Of a stretch of 35,254 nucleotides of DNA, positions 10,376 to 16,903 are shown in pieces. The translations under genes and the position numbers were made by a program. The stretch's first letter is position 1. The number at the start of each line of letters is the position of its first letter. The notes beneath the pieces were generated by a model, which was given only the letters and a program-made list of their open reading frames with translations, was not told where the DNA came from and made no database searches. The stretch is from DASZQY01 sp048498575 (GTDB taxonomy: Bacteria; Pseudomonadota; Alphaproteobacteria; Rhizobiales; Kaistiaceae), in contig JBEHXS010000005.1 in NCBI GenBank assembly GCA_048498575.1, positions 1 through 35,254 on the forward strand. Direction: 5' to 3'.

Positions 10376-10888
10376 ATGCTGTCGCCTGATCTCCTCGATT
10401 CGACGCTGCGCATAGTCGTCGCCACACTTGCCGGCGTCGTCCTCGGTTTGAATCGCGACCTGCACGGCAAGCCGACCGGCGTGCGCACGCTCGGGCTGGT
10501 CTCCCTCGGCTCGGCTCTGGTCACTGTCGCGACGCTCGATATCGCGCGGCGATACGGCGCCTTCGAACTCCATGTCGATGCCTTGAGCCGTGTGCTCCAG
10601 GGACTGGTGCAGGGCGTGCTCACGGGCATCGGCTTCATCGGTGCCGGCGTCATCCTGCGCGGCACGGGCAAAGACCGCATCCGCGGCCTGACGACAGCCG
10701 CGACGGTTTGGACGACGGCCATCGTCGGGCTCGTCTGCGGGTTCGGCGACTGGGGTCTCGTCGTGGTCGGCGTGATAGTAATGCTGCTCCTGCTGCTTTT
10801 CGGCGGCAGCTTCGAACGCTACGTGCGCGTGCACTTCACGCACGAAGCGCCAGAGCCAGCCCCGCCGCCTTCGCCGCCGCCGGCGTAA
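10376..10888 (+). CDS. mgtC: MgtC/SapB family membrane protein
   Basis: The 170-residue protein has four or five membrane segments and the family core: GLNRDLHGKPTGVRTLGLVSLGSALV (residues 21-46), GIGFIGAGVILR and GLTTAATVWTTAIVGLVCGFGDW. MgtC proteins help cells cope with low magnesium and acid stress, often by acting on other membrane ATPases; they are not themselves magnesium pumps. The protein ends in a short proline-rich tail (PAPPPSPPPA). The mgtA gene follows after 27 bases, so the pair is likely an operon. Confidence 0.92.
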   Translation: MLSPDLLDSTLRIVVATLAGVVLGLNRDLHGKPTGVRTLGLVSLGSALVTVATLDIARRYGAFELHVDALSRVLQGLVQGVLTGIGFIGAGVILRGTGKDRIRGLTTAATVWTTAIVGLVCGFGDWGLVVVGVIVMLLLLLFGGSFERYVRVHFTHEAPEPAPPPSPPPA

Positions 10889-10915
10889 CTTCAGAACAGA
10901 CAGAGGGACCGGCCG

Positions 10916-13474
10916 ATGAAGCCGCCCAGCGCCGACCCGGCCGCCACACAGGCGCCCTTCTGGAACGAGCCGATCGCGGAGCTGATGGCGCGGCTCGGCA
11001 CGACGGCGGCCGGGCTCTCCGGCGAGGAGTCTGCCTCCCGGCTCGCGACCTATGGGCCGAACACCCCGGTGGTGGCCAAACGGCGGTCGGCCGTCACCCA
11101 GCTCGTCGCGCGGCTCGCCAATCCGCTGATCATCCTGCTTCTGCTGGTCAGCGGCCTGTCGGCGGTGGCCGGCGACGTCACCAGCTTCATCATCGTCGCG
11201 GTGATCGTACTGCTCAGCGTCGCGCTCGACTTTATTCAGCAGCGCCAGGCCGAGCACACCATGGAGGATCTGGCACGCTCGGTCGCGGTCAAGGCCGGCG
11301 TGCTTCGCGACGGGACCGTGCAGGAAGTCCCGGTGCAGTCGCTGGTGCCGGGCGACATCATCAGCCTCGACCCCGGCGATCTCGTCCCGGCCGATTGCCG
11401 CCTGATCGAGGCGCACAACCTGACGATCAACGAGGCGCTGCTCACTGGCGAGGCGTATCCGGTCGACAAGCGCGCCGGCGACCTGCCGACGCCGGCGGCG
11501 ACGGCCGCCGCAGCCGCAAACACGATCTTCCAGGCAACCTCAGTCGCAACCGGTAGCGGGCGGGCGGTCGTCTGCGTGACCGGCGCGGCGACGACGCTCG
11601 GCCATCTCGCGGCGGCGCTGCGGGCGCGGCCGCCGTCGAGCGCGTTTGCGCTCAGCGTGAACCGCTTCGGCATGCTGATGCTGCGGCTGACGGTTTTCAT
11701 GGTGCTGTTCGTGCTGGTGGTGAACGCCTTCTTCGGGCGGCCGCTGCTGCAATCGCTGATGTTCGCGCTGGCGCTCGCCGTGGCGCTGACGCCCGAGCTG
11801 CTGCCGGCGATCATCGCGGTGACGCTGGCGCGCGGTGCGCGGCGCCTGGCGGCGCGCAAGGTCGTGGTCAAGCAGCTTGCCGCCATTCACAACCTCGGCG
11901 CCATGGACATCCTGTGCACCGACAAGACCGGGACGCTGACGGAGGCGCGCATCCAGCTGACGCTCGCCCGCGACGACGCCGACGCCGCGGCCGGACGGGC
12001 GGTGACGCTCGGCTTCCTGAACAGCCATTTCTCGAACGGTGTGCTCAGTCCGCTCGACCGGGCGATCCTCGACCACGGCGGTGACATTGCCGGGTGGACG
12101 AAGATCGACGAGGTGCCGTTCGACTATCAGCGCAGGTGCATGTCGGTGCTGGTCCAGTCGGCGACGGAGCGCCTGCTCATCGTCAAGGGCGCGCCGGAGA
12201 GCCTGCTCGGCGCCTGCGTCAACCGCGAAACCGCGGCGGGCGTGCAGCCGATGGACAAAGCGGCGCGGGCGGATGTCGATCACGCGTTCGCCGACCTCAG
12301 CGGCAAGGGACTGCGGGCGCTCGCGGTTGCCTTTCGCAGCGAGGCGGCCACCAAGGAGACCGTGGCGGTGGCCGACGAGACCGGGCTGACCTTCGCCGGC
12401 TTCCTTGCCTTTCGCGATCCGCCGAAGGCCACGGCCGGCGATACGGTCCGCGACCTCGCCCGGCTCGGCGTGCAGCTCAAGATCCTGACCGGCGACACCG
12501 AACTCGTCACCCGGCACCTGTGCGAGGAGATCGGCATCCCGGTCACCGGCCTGATAACCGGCGAGGAGCTGGACCGGCTCAGCGAAACCGCGCTGATGGC
12601 GCGCGTCGACGCGACCAACGTGTTCTGCCGCATGGCGCCACCCGACAAGGAGCGAATCATCACGCTGCTCAAGCGGCGCGGCCACGCCGTCGGCTACCTC
12701 GGCGACGGCGTCAACGATGCGCCGGCGCTGCATGCGGCCGACGTCGGCATCTCGGTCGACGGGGCTGCCGACGTGGCGCGCGAGGCGGCGAGCCTCATCC
12801 TCCTCGAGCACGACCTGTCGGTCGTGCTCGATGGCGTCGTCGAGGGGCGGCGGGCGGTCGAGAACGCGGTCAAGTATCTGCTGATGGGAACGAGCTCCAA
12901 TTTCGGCAACATGTTCAGCATGGCCGGCGCGGCGCTGTTCCTGCCGATCCTGCCGATGCTGCCCGTCCAGGTGCTGCTCAACAACCTGCTCTACGACGTG
13001 TCGGAACTCGGCATTCCCTTTGACAACGTCGATGCCGAAACGCTGCAGCAGCCGGTGCGCTGGGACATCGGGATGATCCAGCGGTTCATGCTGGTGTTCG
13101 GGCCGGTCAGCTCGCTATTCGACTTCCTGACGTTCTACGCGCTGCTGGCGATCTTCCACGCCAATGCGGCCGAGTTCCAGACCGGCTGGTTCGTGGAATC
13201 GCTGGCCACCCAGGCGCTGGTGGTCTTCGCCATCCGGTCGCGCCGGCTGCTGTTCCGCTCGCGGCCGCACCCCATCCTGGCGACGCTGACCGTGGCGGCG
13301 GTCGCGGTTGCAGCGGTGCTGCCGCTGACGCCGGTCGGCCACTGGTTCGGCCTGATCAGCCTGCCGATCGCCTATTACGGCTTCGTCGCGGTGGCGACGG
13401 CCGCCTACGTCGGCCTGGTGGAATTGATCAAGCCTCTGGTCCTGAAGCCGCGACGGGTTATGTCAGCCGTTTGA
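10916..13474 (+). CDS. mgtA: Magnesium-translocating P-type ATPase (P3B, MgtA/MgtB)
   Basis: The 852-residue pump shows the full P-type set: actuator LLTGEAYPV, the ALTPELLP membrane motif, phosphorylation site DKTGTLTE, the FDYQRRCMSVLV nucleotide-domain pattern, KGAPE, GDTELVTRHL and the hinge GDGVNDAPAL. The C-terminal MLPVQVLLNNLLYDVSELGIP region is characteristic of magnesium importers (MgtA/MgtB), where helix polar residues bind the ion. It is slightly shorter than E. coli MgtA (about 898) through a shorter N-terminus. It lies directly after mgtC, matching the mgtCB arrangement seen in other bacteria. No leader long enough for a known magnesium riboswitch is apparent. Confidence 0.95.
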   Translation: MKPPSADPAATQAPFWNEPIAELMARLGTTAAGLSGEESASRLATYGPNTPVVAKRRSAVTQLVARLANPLIILLLLVSGLSAVAGDVTSFIIVAVIVLLSVALDFIQQRQAEHTMEDLARSVAVKAGVLRDGTVQEVPVQSLVPGDIISLDPGDLVPADCRLIEAHNLTINEALLTGEAYPVDKRAGDLPTPAATAAAAANTIFQATSVATGSGRAVVCVTGAATTLGHLAAALRARPPSSAFALSVNRFGMLMLRLTVFMVLFVLVVNAFFGRPLLQSLMFALALAVALTPELLPAIIAVTLARGARRLAARKVVVKQLAAIHNLGAMDILCTDKTGTLTEARIQLTLARDDADAAAGRAVTLGFLNSHFSNGVLSPLDRAILDHGGDIAGWTKIDEVPFDYQRRCMSVLVQSATERLLIVKGAPESLLGACVNRETAAGVQPMDKAARADVDHAFADLSGKGLRALAVAFRSEAATKETVAVADETGLTFAGFLAFRDPPKATAGDTVRDLARLGVQLKILTGDTELVTRHLCEEIGIPVTGLITGEELDRLSETALMARVDATNVFCRMAPPDKERIITLLKRRGHAVGYLGDGVNDAPALHAADVGISVDGAADVAREAASLILLEHDLSVVLDGVVEGRRAVENAVKYLLMGTSSNFGNMFSMAGAALFLPILPMLPVQVLLNNLLYDVSELGIPFDNVDAETLQQPVRWDIGMIQRFMLVFGPVSSLFDFLTFYALLAIFHANAAEFQTGWFVESLATQALVVFAIRSRRLLFRSRPHPILATLTVAAVAVAAVLPLTPVGHWFGLISLPIAYYGFVAVATAAYVGLVELIKPLVLKPRRVMSAV

Positions 13475-13516
13475 CGGAGCGCGTTCTGCTAGCGAAAATG
13501 GGCTGGTGGGGCCGAA

Positions 13517-14356
13517 ATGTCGTTGCAAGAAGCCTTCTCTGAAAACCTCTCCCGCCTCTGCGGCAACGCGGACAGCGTTTCGGCCGTCGCCAAGGCGACC
13601 GGCATCAATCGCCAGCAGTTCCAGCGATACATTTCGGGCGGGTCGATTCCCGGAAAGCGGAACCTGAAGAAGATCTGCCGCTACTTCCGGGTGTCGGAGG
13701 AGCAGCTTTTCGGCCACCAGCACGAGGCCCGTCCGGTGTCGCGCGGCGAGGAGCCGTGGGGCTCGCAGGAGGAGATGCGGGCGATCCTCAAGCTCATCCA
13801 CTCGGATACCCGCCCATCGATCCGGGCCGGAACCTATTTTGCGAATTTCGCCGTCTACCACGACCGCTCGTCGCTGGTCCGCTCCGCCATCTTCATCCGG
13901 CACGAGGGCAACATGACCACCTTCCGGCGTTTCACCGGCATCGCCGAGAAGCGCGGGTCGTGGTGGTCGCAGTTCTTCGGCGACCACAAGGGGATCGTGG
14001 TCGAGCGGGCGCACTGGCTCTATTTCATAGGGCTGAACGAGCGCGGCAACCGCGAGCCGACCATGATGGTCGTGCGCTGGCTGTCGGGCTCGCAGTTCCT
14101 GCTCGGCGGCCAGGCGATCGTTTCCGGATCGGTCGGCCCGAGCGCCGCGGCGGTCGTCATCTCGCCGAGCAAGCCGGGCACGTCGACCGCCGCCGCGATC
14201 CGCGCCTCACACGCCTATTCGGTCGACAACCCCAGCATCGAGCAGTTCGTCGTCGATGCACTCGACGAGCAGGCGAAGCTCCTCATCGACAACGTCCGCC
14301 GTCCGGACCTGCGCGTGCGCTCGCTTGGCGGGCGCCCGCGCGCCAACCGTCAGTGA
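13517..14356 (+). CDS. XRE-type helix-turn-helix regulator with uncharacterised C-terminal domain
   Basis: Residues 15-70 of this 279-residue protein form a helix-turn-helix (VSAVAKATGINRQQFQRYISGGSIPGKRNLKKICRYFRV). Residues 85-215 form a mixed alpha/beta region rich in aromatic residues (RGSWWSQFFGDHKGIVVERAHWLYFIGL), perhaps a ligand-sensing domain, which I cannot assign to a known family. The end is basic (GGRPRANRQ). The start at 13517 is supported by a GTGGGG ribosome-binding site. It is convergent with the small gene at 14350-14556, overlapping it by seven bases. It is one of two regulators that bracket the peptide/SagB locus, so it is a candidate controller of that locus. Confidence 0.82.
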   Translation: MSLQEAFSENLSRLCGNADSVSAVAKATGINRQQFQRYISGGSIPGKRNLKKICRYFRVSEEQLFGHQHEARPVSRGEEPWGSQEEMRAILKLIHSDTRPSIRAGTYFANFAVYHDRSSLVRSAIFIRHEGNMTTFRRFTGIAEKRGSWWSQFFGDHKGIVVERAHWLYFIGLNERGNREPTMMVVRWLSGSQFLLGGQAIVSGSVGPSAAAVVISPSKPGTSTAAAIRASHAYSVDNPSIEQFVVDALDEQAKLLIDNVRRPDLRVRSLGGRPRANRQ

Positions 14357-14556
14357 TATTGGCCGGGTGAGGCCATGTCCTCGGCCTCGTGCTGGACGAG
14401 CGCCAGCAGATAGTCGAGAAATTCCAGCGACTTGCGCCGGCTGGTCAACGTCCGCAAACCGAGCGTGACGTGCAGGATGCGATCGGCGGCATCACGCGAT
14501 GCCGGTGCAGCTGAGCGGGCGGTGCCCTTGCTCAATTTCGTCTTCGACTTTGCCAC
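14350..14556 (-). CDS. Small hypothetical protein, 68 residues
   Basis: Reading from the GTG at 14556 gives a 68-residue basic protein that starts with VAKSKTKLSKGTARS and continues with a helical part DAADRILHVTLGLRTLTSRRKSLEFLDYLLALVQHEAEDM. A GAGGGC sequence upstream can serve as the ribosome-binding site. The frame is also open to an ATG at 14628 (92 residues), but the extension is low-complexity and crosses the likely promoter zone of the peptide gene. The helical part has convincing amphipathic character, which argues against a chance frame. No function is recognisable. It is divergent from the peptide gene and could share its control region. Confidence 0.5.
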   Translation of the reverse strand: MAKSKTKLSKGTARSAAPASRDAADRILHVTLGLRTLTSRRKSLEFLDYLLALVQHEAEDMASPGQYH

Positions 14557-14628
14557 AGTAGCCCTCAAACCCCATGCCAGCTTTGGGTTTGGACCTTGGC
14601 GCGCGGTGGCGGCGGCGACCAGCGACAC

Positions 14629-14684
14629 TTTTACGCTAAATGTGCATAAGCGCGCGTAAAAGCGCGTAAAAGCGCGAATTTCGC
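14629..14684 (+). promoter_or_regulatory. Phased GCGTAAAA repeats and dyad upstream of the peptide gene
   Basis: GCGTAAAA occurs at 14654-14661 and again at 14664-14671, exactly ten bases apart, and its inverse TTTTACGC lies at 14629-14636. Just after the array is a perfect dyad GCGAA-T-TTCGC at 14674-14684. One-turn phasing and inverted half-sites are typical of an operator bound cooperatively by a dimeric regulator. The element lies in the gap between the divergent small gene and the peptide gene. The binding protein is unknown; either neighbouring XRE regulator is a candidate. Confidence 0.5.
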
Positions 14685-14771
14685 AACAACTTCCGTCAAT
14701 TGCGAGAAATCGGGTGCGGCCTTCCGATGGCAGTGCGCGCGTGCGGCGCGCCCTTACAACGGAGAAAAGTC

Positions 14772-14855
14772 ATGAAGCCGAATATCACCGTGCGGCCGGC
14801 CGGCCAGCTCAAGCGCGTCTTCACTACCCCGGCGATGTGCTACAACAAAGTCTGA
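14772..14855 (+). CDS. 27-residue peptide, putative RiPP precursor
   Basis: A very short gene with a strong ribosome-binding site (GGAG at 14761-14764, seven bases before the ATG). The product starts MKPNITVRPAG, continues with a basic LKR and ends FTTPAMCYNKV, with one cysteine (Cys23), two adjacent threonines (18, 19) and a tyrosine near the end. An intrinsic terminator begins six bases after the stop, so it can be expressed as its own short, abundant mRNA. A SagB-type peptide dehydrogenase gene follows directly. Small basic leader plus a C-terminal segment holding Thr and Cys next to a peptide-modifying flavoenzyme is the RiPP pattern. An in-frame ATG at 14727 would extend it to 42 residues, but has no comparable ribosome-binding site. 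Function unknown. Confidence 0.72.
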   Translation: MKPNITVRPAGQLKRVFTTPAMCYNKV

Positions 14856-14860
14856 TTTCC

Positions 14861-14896
14861 AAGGGCTGTCCGCGCGTCGCGCGGGCAGCCTTTTTT
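14861..14896 (+). terminator. Intrinsic terminator/attenuator between peptide gene and sagB-like gene
   Basis: GGCTGTCCGCGC (14864-14875) pairs with GCGCGGGCAGCC (14879-14890) as a 12-base-pair GC-rich stem with one G-U pair and a three-base loop, extended by an AAG/TTT flank and followed by six T residues (14891-14896). This is a textbook Rho-independent terminator. It ends only 19 bases before the downstream GTG start, so the enzyme gene is probably fed by partial read-through. Confidence 0.92.
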
Positions 14897-14915
14897 GTTT
14901 TCAGGAGGGGCTCCC

Positions 14916-15968
14916 GTGCGCGTTCGTGCTGCAGAAACGCTCGTCTTTTCCCGCCAGGCTGGGACCATCATTGCCTTCAACTATCTGACCGGTTCGGCGT
15001 TCGAATGCGGCCCCGACCTGCTGCGCTTCCTGCTCGACCTGTCGGCATGGCGCTCGACCGACGAAATCAGTGGCCTGGTGCCCTCCATTTCGCCCGACGA
15101 ACTGGAGACCACGGTCAGGAGCCTGATCGACGTCAACGCGCTGATCGAGGACGGGTCGGACCTCGCCCATCGCGAGGAGGCGGTCGCCAAAGGCTGGCAA
15201 TGGGGAATGCCGGCGGCGCTGTTTCACTTCAGCGTGCAGGATCGCACGTTCATGTCGATGGAAGAGACCGAAGCAGCGCAGGTGGCCAAGCTGTCGGAGG
15301 AGGTGCCGCCGCCGCTCTACCTCACCCACGAGGCCTGCCCGAACACCATCGCGTTACCGCCGGCGCTCGGCGGAAGCAACCTGCTGCAGTTGATGGCGCG
15401 CCGGCGCACCGTGCGCTCCGCCGGGCGTCCGACCATCGGGCTCCGCGGCCTGTCGGAGTGCCTGTTCGCCGGCATGGGGATCACCGGCCACACGCAGAAT
15501 GTGGTCGGAGCCCTGCCGCTGTCGATGACCCCGTCAGGCGGCGCGCGCAATCCCTACGAGGCGTACGTCTACGCCCGCGCCGTCGATGGCCTCAGCCCGG
15601 GTTTCTACCACTACTCGGCCTTCGACCATTCGCTGAAGCGGCTGGCGACCGATGCGCGGCCCGCGCCGTCGGAGATCCTCGGCGGCCAGCAGTGGGCCGA
15701 CGACATGCCATGCATCATCCTGCTCTGCGCCTACTTCGAGCGGACGATGTGGAAATACGAGGACGCCAACGCCTATCGCGTGGTGCTCATCGAGGCCGGC
15801 CACATCGGGCAGAACATCATGCTGGCAGCAACGGAACGCGGCATGTCCGCCTGTCCGACCGCGGCGCTCAGCCACTCACCGATCCAGCGGCTGATCGGCA
15901 TCGAGAACCCGACCACCGAGTGGCCGATCTACGCGCTGACACTGGCCTATCCGAGTGCGAGCCACTGA
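14916..15968 (+). CDS. SagB/ThcOx-type FMN-dependent peptide dehydrogenase
   Basis: The 350-residue protein begins at a GTG at 14916, five bases after a perfect AGGAGG; a TTG further upstream falls inside the terminator and is not credible. Residues 1-80 look like a small winged-helix domain (LRFLLDLSAWRSTDEISGL, then TVRSLIDVNALIEDG), like the PqqD-type leader-binding domain of RiPP enzymes. Residues 150-350 are a nitroreductase fold with FMN motifs RRRTVRSAG (162-170) and PSGGARNPYEAYVYA (206-220). They also hold the KYEDANAYR segment with the Lys280-Tyr281 pair typical of SagB enzymes, and EAGHIGQNIMLAA. Family members oxidise azolines to azoles on peptides made by a YcaO cyclodehydratase, but no YcaO gene is in this window. 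The likely substrate is the peptide encoded 60 bases upstream. Confidence 0.88.
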   Translation: MRVRAAETLVFSRQAGTIIAFNYLTGSAFECGPDLLRFLLDLSAWRSTDEISGLVPSISPDELETTVRSLIDVNALIEDGSDLAHREEAVAKGWQWGMPAALFHFSVQDRTFMSMEETEAAQVAKLSEEVPPPLYLTHEACPNTIALPPALGGSNLLQLMARRRTVRSAGRPTIGLRGLSECLFAGMGITGHTQNVVGALPLSMTPSGGARNPYEAYVYARAVDGLSPGFYHYSAFDHSLKRLATDARPAPSEILGGQQWADDMPCIILLCAYFERTMWKYEDANAYRVVLIEAGHIGQNIMLAATERGMSACPTAALSHSPIQRLIGIENPTTEWPIYALTLAYPSASH

Positions 15969-15983
15969 CGAGGCCGGGCGGCG

Positions 15984-16427
15984 TCAGCCGTTCTTGCCGT
16001 CGGCCTTGTCTTCGACGCCGAGGCTCATCGAGCGCACCAGATCGATCAGCCGACGGCGTAGCAGCGGGTCCTTGATGCGCATGAAGGCGCTGTTCAACTG
16101 GATGCCTTCCGAGGTGCTCAGGAAGTCGTCCATCGCGCTGTAGCTCTGGGCGCCGTCTTCGGCCATGCCCGTCGGCCCTTCGCCCTCGGCGGGGCCGGGC
16201 GCATTCTCAAAGAGATAGGCGACCGGCACACCAAAGATGCGGGCGATCTGCTGCAGGCGGCTCGCGCCGATGCGGTTGGCGCCTTTTTCGTATTTCTGAA
16301 TCTGCTGGAAGGTGATGCCGAGCTGCTCGCCGAGCTTCTCCTGACTCATGCCGAGCATCATCCGCTTCATCCGGACGCGACTGCCAACATGGACGTCGAT
16401 GGGGTTCGGCTGCTTTTTGCTGGCCAC
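15984..16427 (-). CDS. XRE-family regulator of the PraR/PhrR type
   Basis: The 147-residue protein has an XRE helix-turn-helix at residues 10-70 in the form characteristic of Hyphomicrobiales: NPIDVHVGSRVRMKRMMLGM, SQEKLGEQLGITFQQIQKYE and KGANRIGASRLQQIARIF. Relatives called PraR or PhrR control biofilm, quorum-sensing or acid responses in rhizobia; several paralogues per genome are usual, so I do not fix a symbol. The C-terminal half is a flexible linker followed by a helical end (MRIKDPLLRRRLIDLVRSM) seen across the family. It is convergent with the SagB-like gene and divergent from the cytochrome bd operon. Confidence 0.9.
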   Translation of the reverse strand: MASKKQPNPIDVHVGSRVRMKRMMLGMSQEKLGEQLGITFQQIQKYEKGANRIGASRLQQIARIFGVPVAYLFENAPGPAEGEGPTGMAEDGAQSYSAMDDFLSTSEGIQLNSAFMRIKDPLLRRRLIDLVRSMSLGVEDKADGKNG

Positions 16428-16729
16428 TCGCGGGCCTCCCTTGCGCTCGCACCGGCGATACCGGCCCTTGCCCTATACCCTTCTGCCACGCGGTGGCGCT
16501 GACGCCAAATTCGCGGACCAGTCTTTCTGCGTTTCGGTGGAGTTTTGGCGAGGCGATTCGCCACAGACTACAACCGCTGGCTGGCAGGGCCGTCGGCAAT
16601 ATTGCGCAATGGTAGTAATACTAGCCGCATCCACCGAATCAGCATGATTATTCACGCGGCCCAGCGCAGCGAGTCGATTCACTGATCCAGATCAAGGCGC
16701 CGGTTACCTCAAACGAGGCAAACGAACTC
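16428..16729. other. Intergenic region between the XRE gene and cydP
   Basis: This 302-base gap between divergent genes should hold the promoters for the XRE regulator and the cytochrome bd operon. The only strong element I see is the FixK/FNR-type box at 16682-16695. No terminator, RNA gene or credible small coding region is visible; a 13-codon ATG frame at 16644 has no ribosome-binding site. Confidence 0.6.
16682..16695 (+). promoter_or_regulatory. FixK/FNR-type box upstream of cydPABX (CTGATCCAGATCAA)
   Basis: The sequence matches TTGAT-N4-ATCAA with one mismatch at the first base. Its centre at 16688.5 lies about 41 bases before the cydP start codon. The site fits the known control of cytochrome bd genes by FNR/FixK proteins in response to oxygen, and the local FixK has the matching recognition helix. 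Confidence 0.75.
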
Positions 16730-16903
16730 ATGTTCAGGAATCCTCTGACGCGCGATGTCGCCATCGTGCTCGTCATCAAAACGATGATCGTGATCGCGGC
16801 GGCGGTGTTCATTTTCGGGCCCGGTCAGAGGCCGACGGTCGATGCAGCGGCGGTGCAGGCGCTGTTCGATTCGTCGCCGGCCAAGGGGGAAGGAACTCCA
16901 TGA
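16730..16903 (+). CDS. cydP: Cytochrome bd small accessory subunit CydP
   Basis: The 57-residue protein MFRNPLTRDVAIVLVIKTMI... has one membrane helix starting after a short basic N-terminus and a polar tail. The pattern NPLTRDVAIVLVIK matches the small CydP proteins often encoded directly before cydA. It overlaps the cydA start through ATGA (16900-16903), which implies translational coupling. The ribosome-binding site is weak (GAGG about 14 bases upstream). The role in oxidase assembly or stability is inferred from gene position and family; it has no catalytic residues. Confidence 0.78.
   Translation: MFRNPLTRDVAIVLVIKTMIVIAAAVFIFGPGQRPTVDAAAVQALFDSSPAKGEGTP

Noticed and set aside
14729..14746. 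Sigma-54 promoter (GG and GC elements) before the peptide gene
   Set aside because: The TGGCA part is present, but the -12 TTGC element is not at the required spacing.
14727..14855. Longer 42-residue form of the peptide from the ATG at 14727
   Set aside because: No ribosome-binding site before this ATG, while the ATG at 14772 has GGAG at ideal spacing. It is not fully excluded.
16644..16685. 13-codon leader peptide upstream of cydP
   Set aside because: No ribosome-binding site, and it ends inside the FixK box, so it would lie upstream of the expected transcription start.
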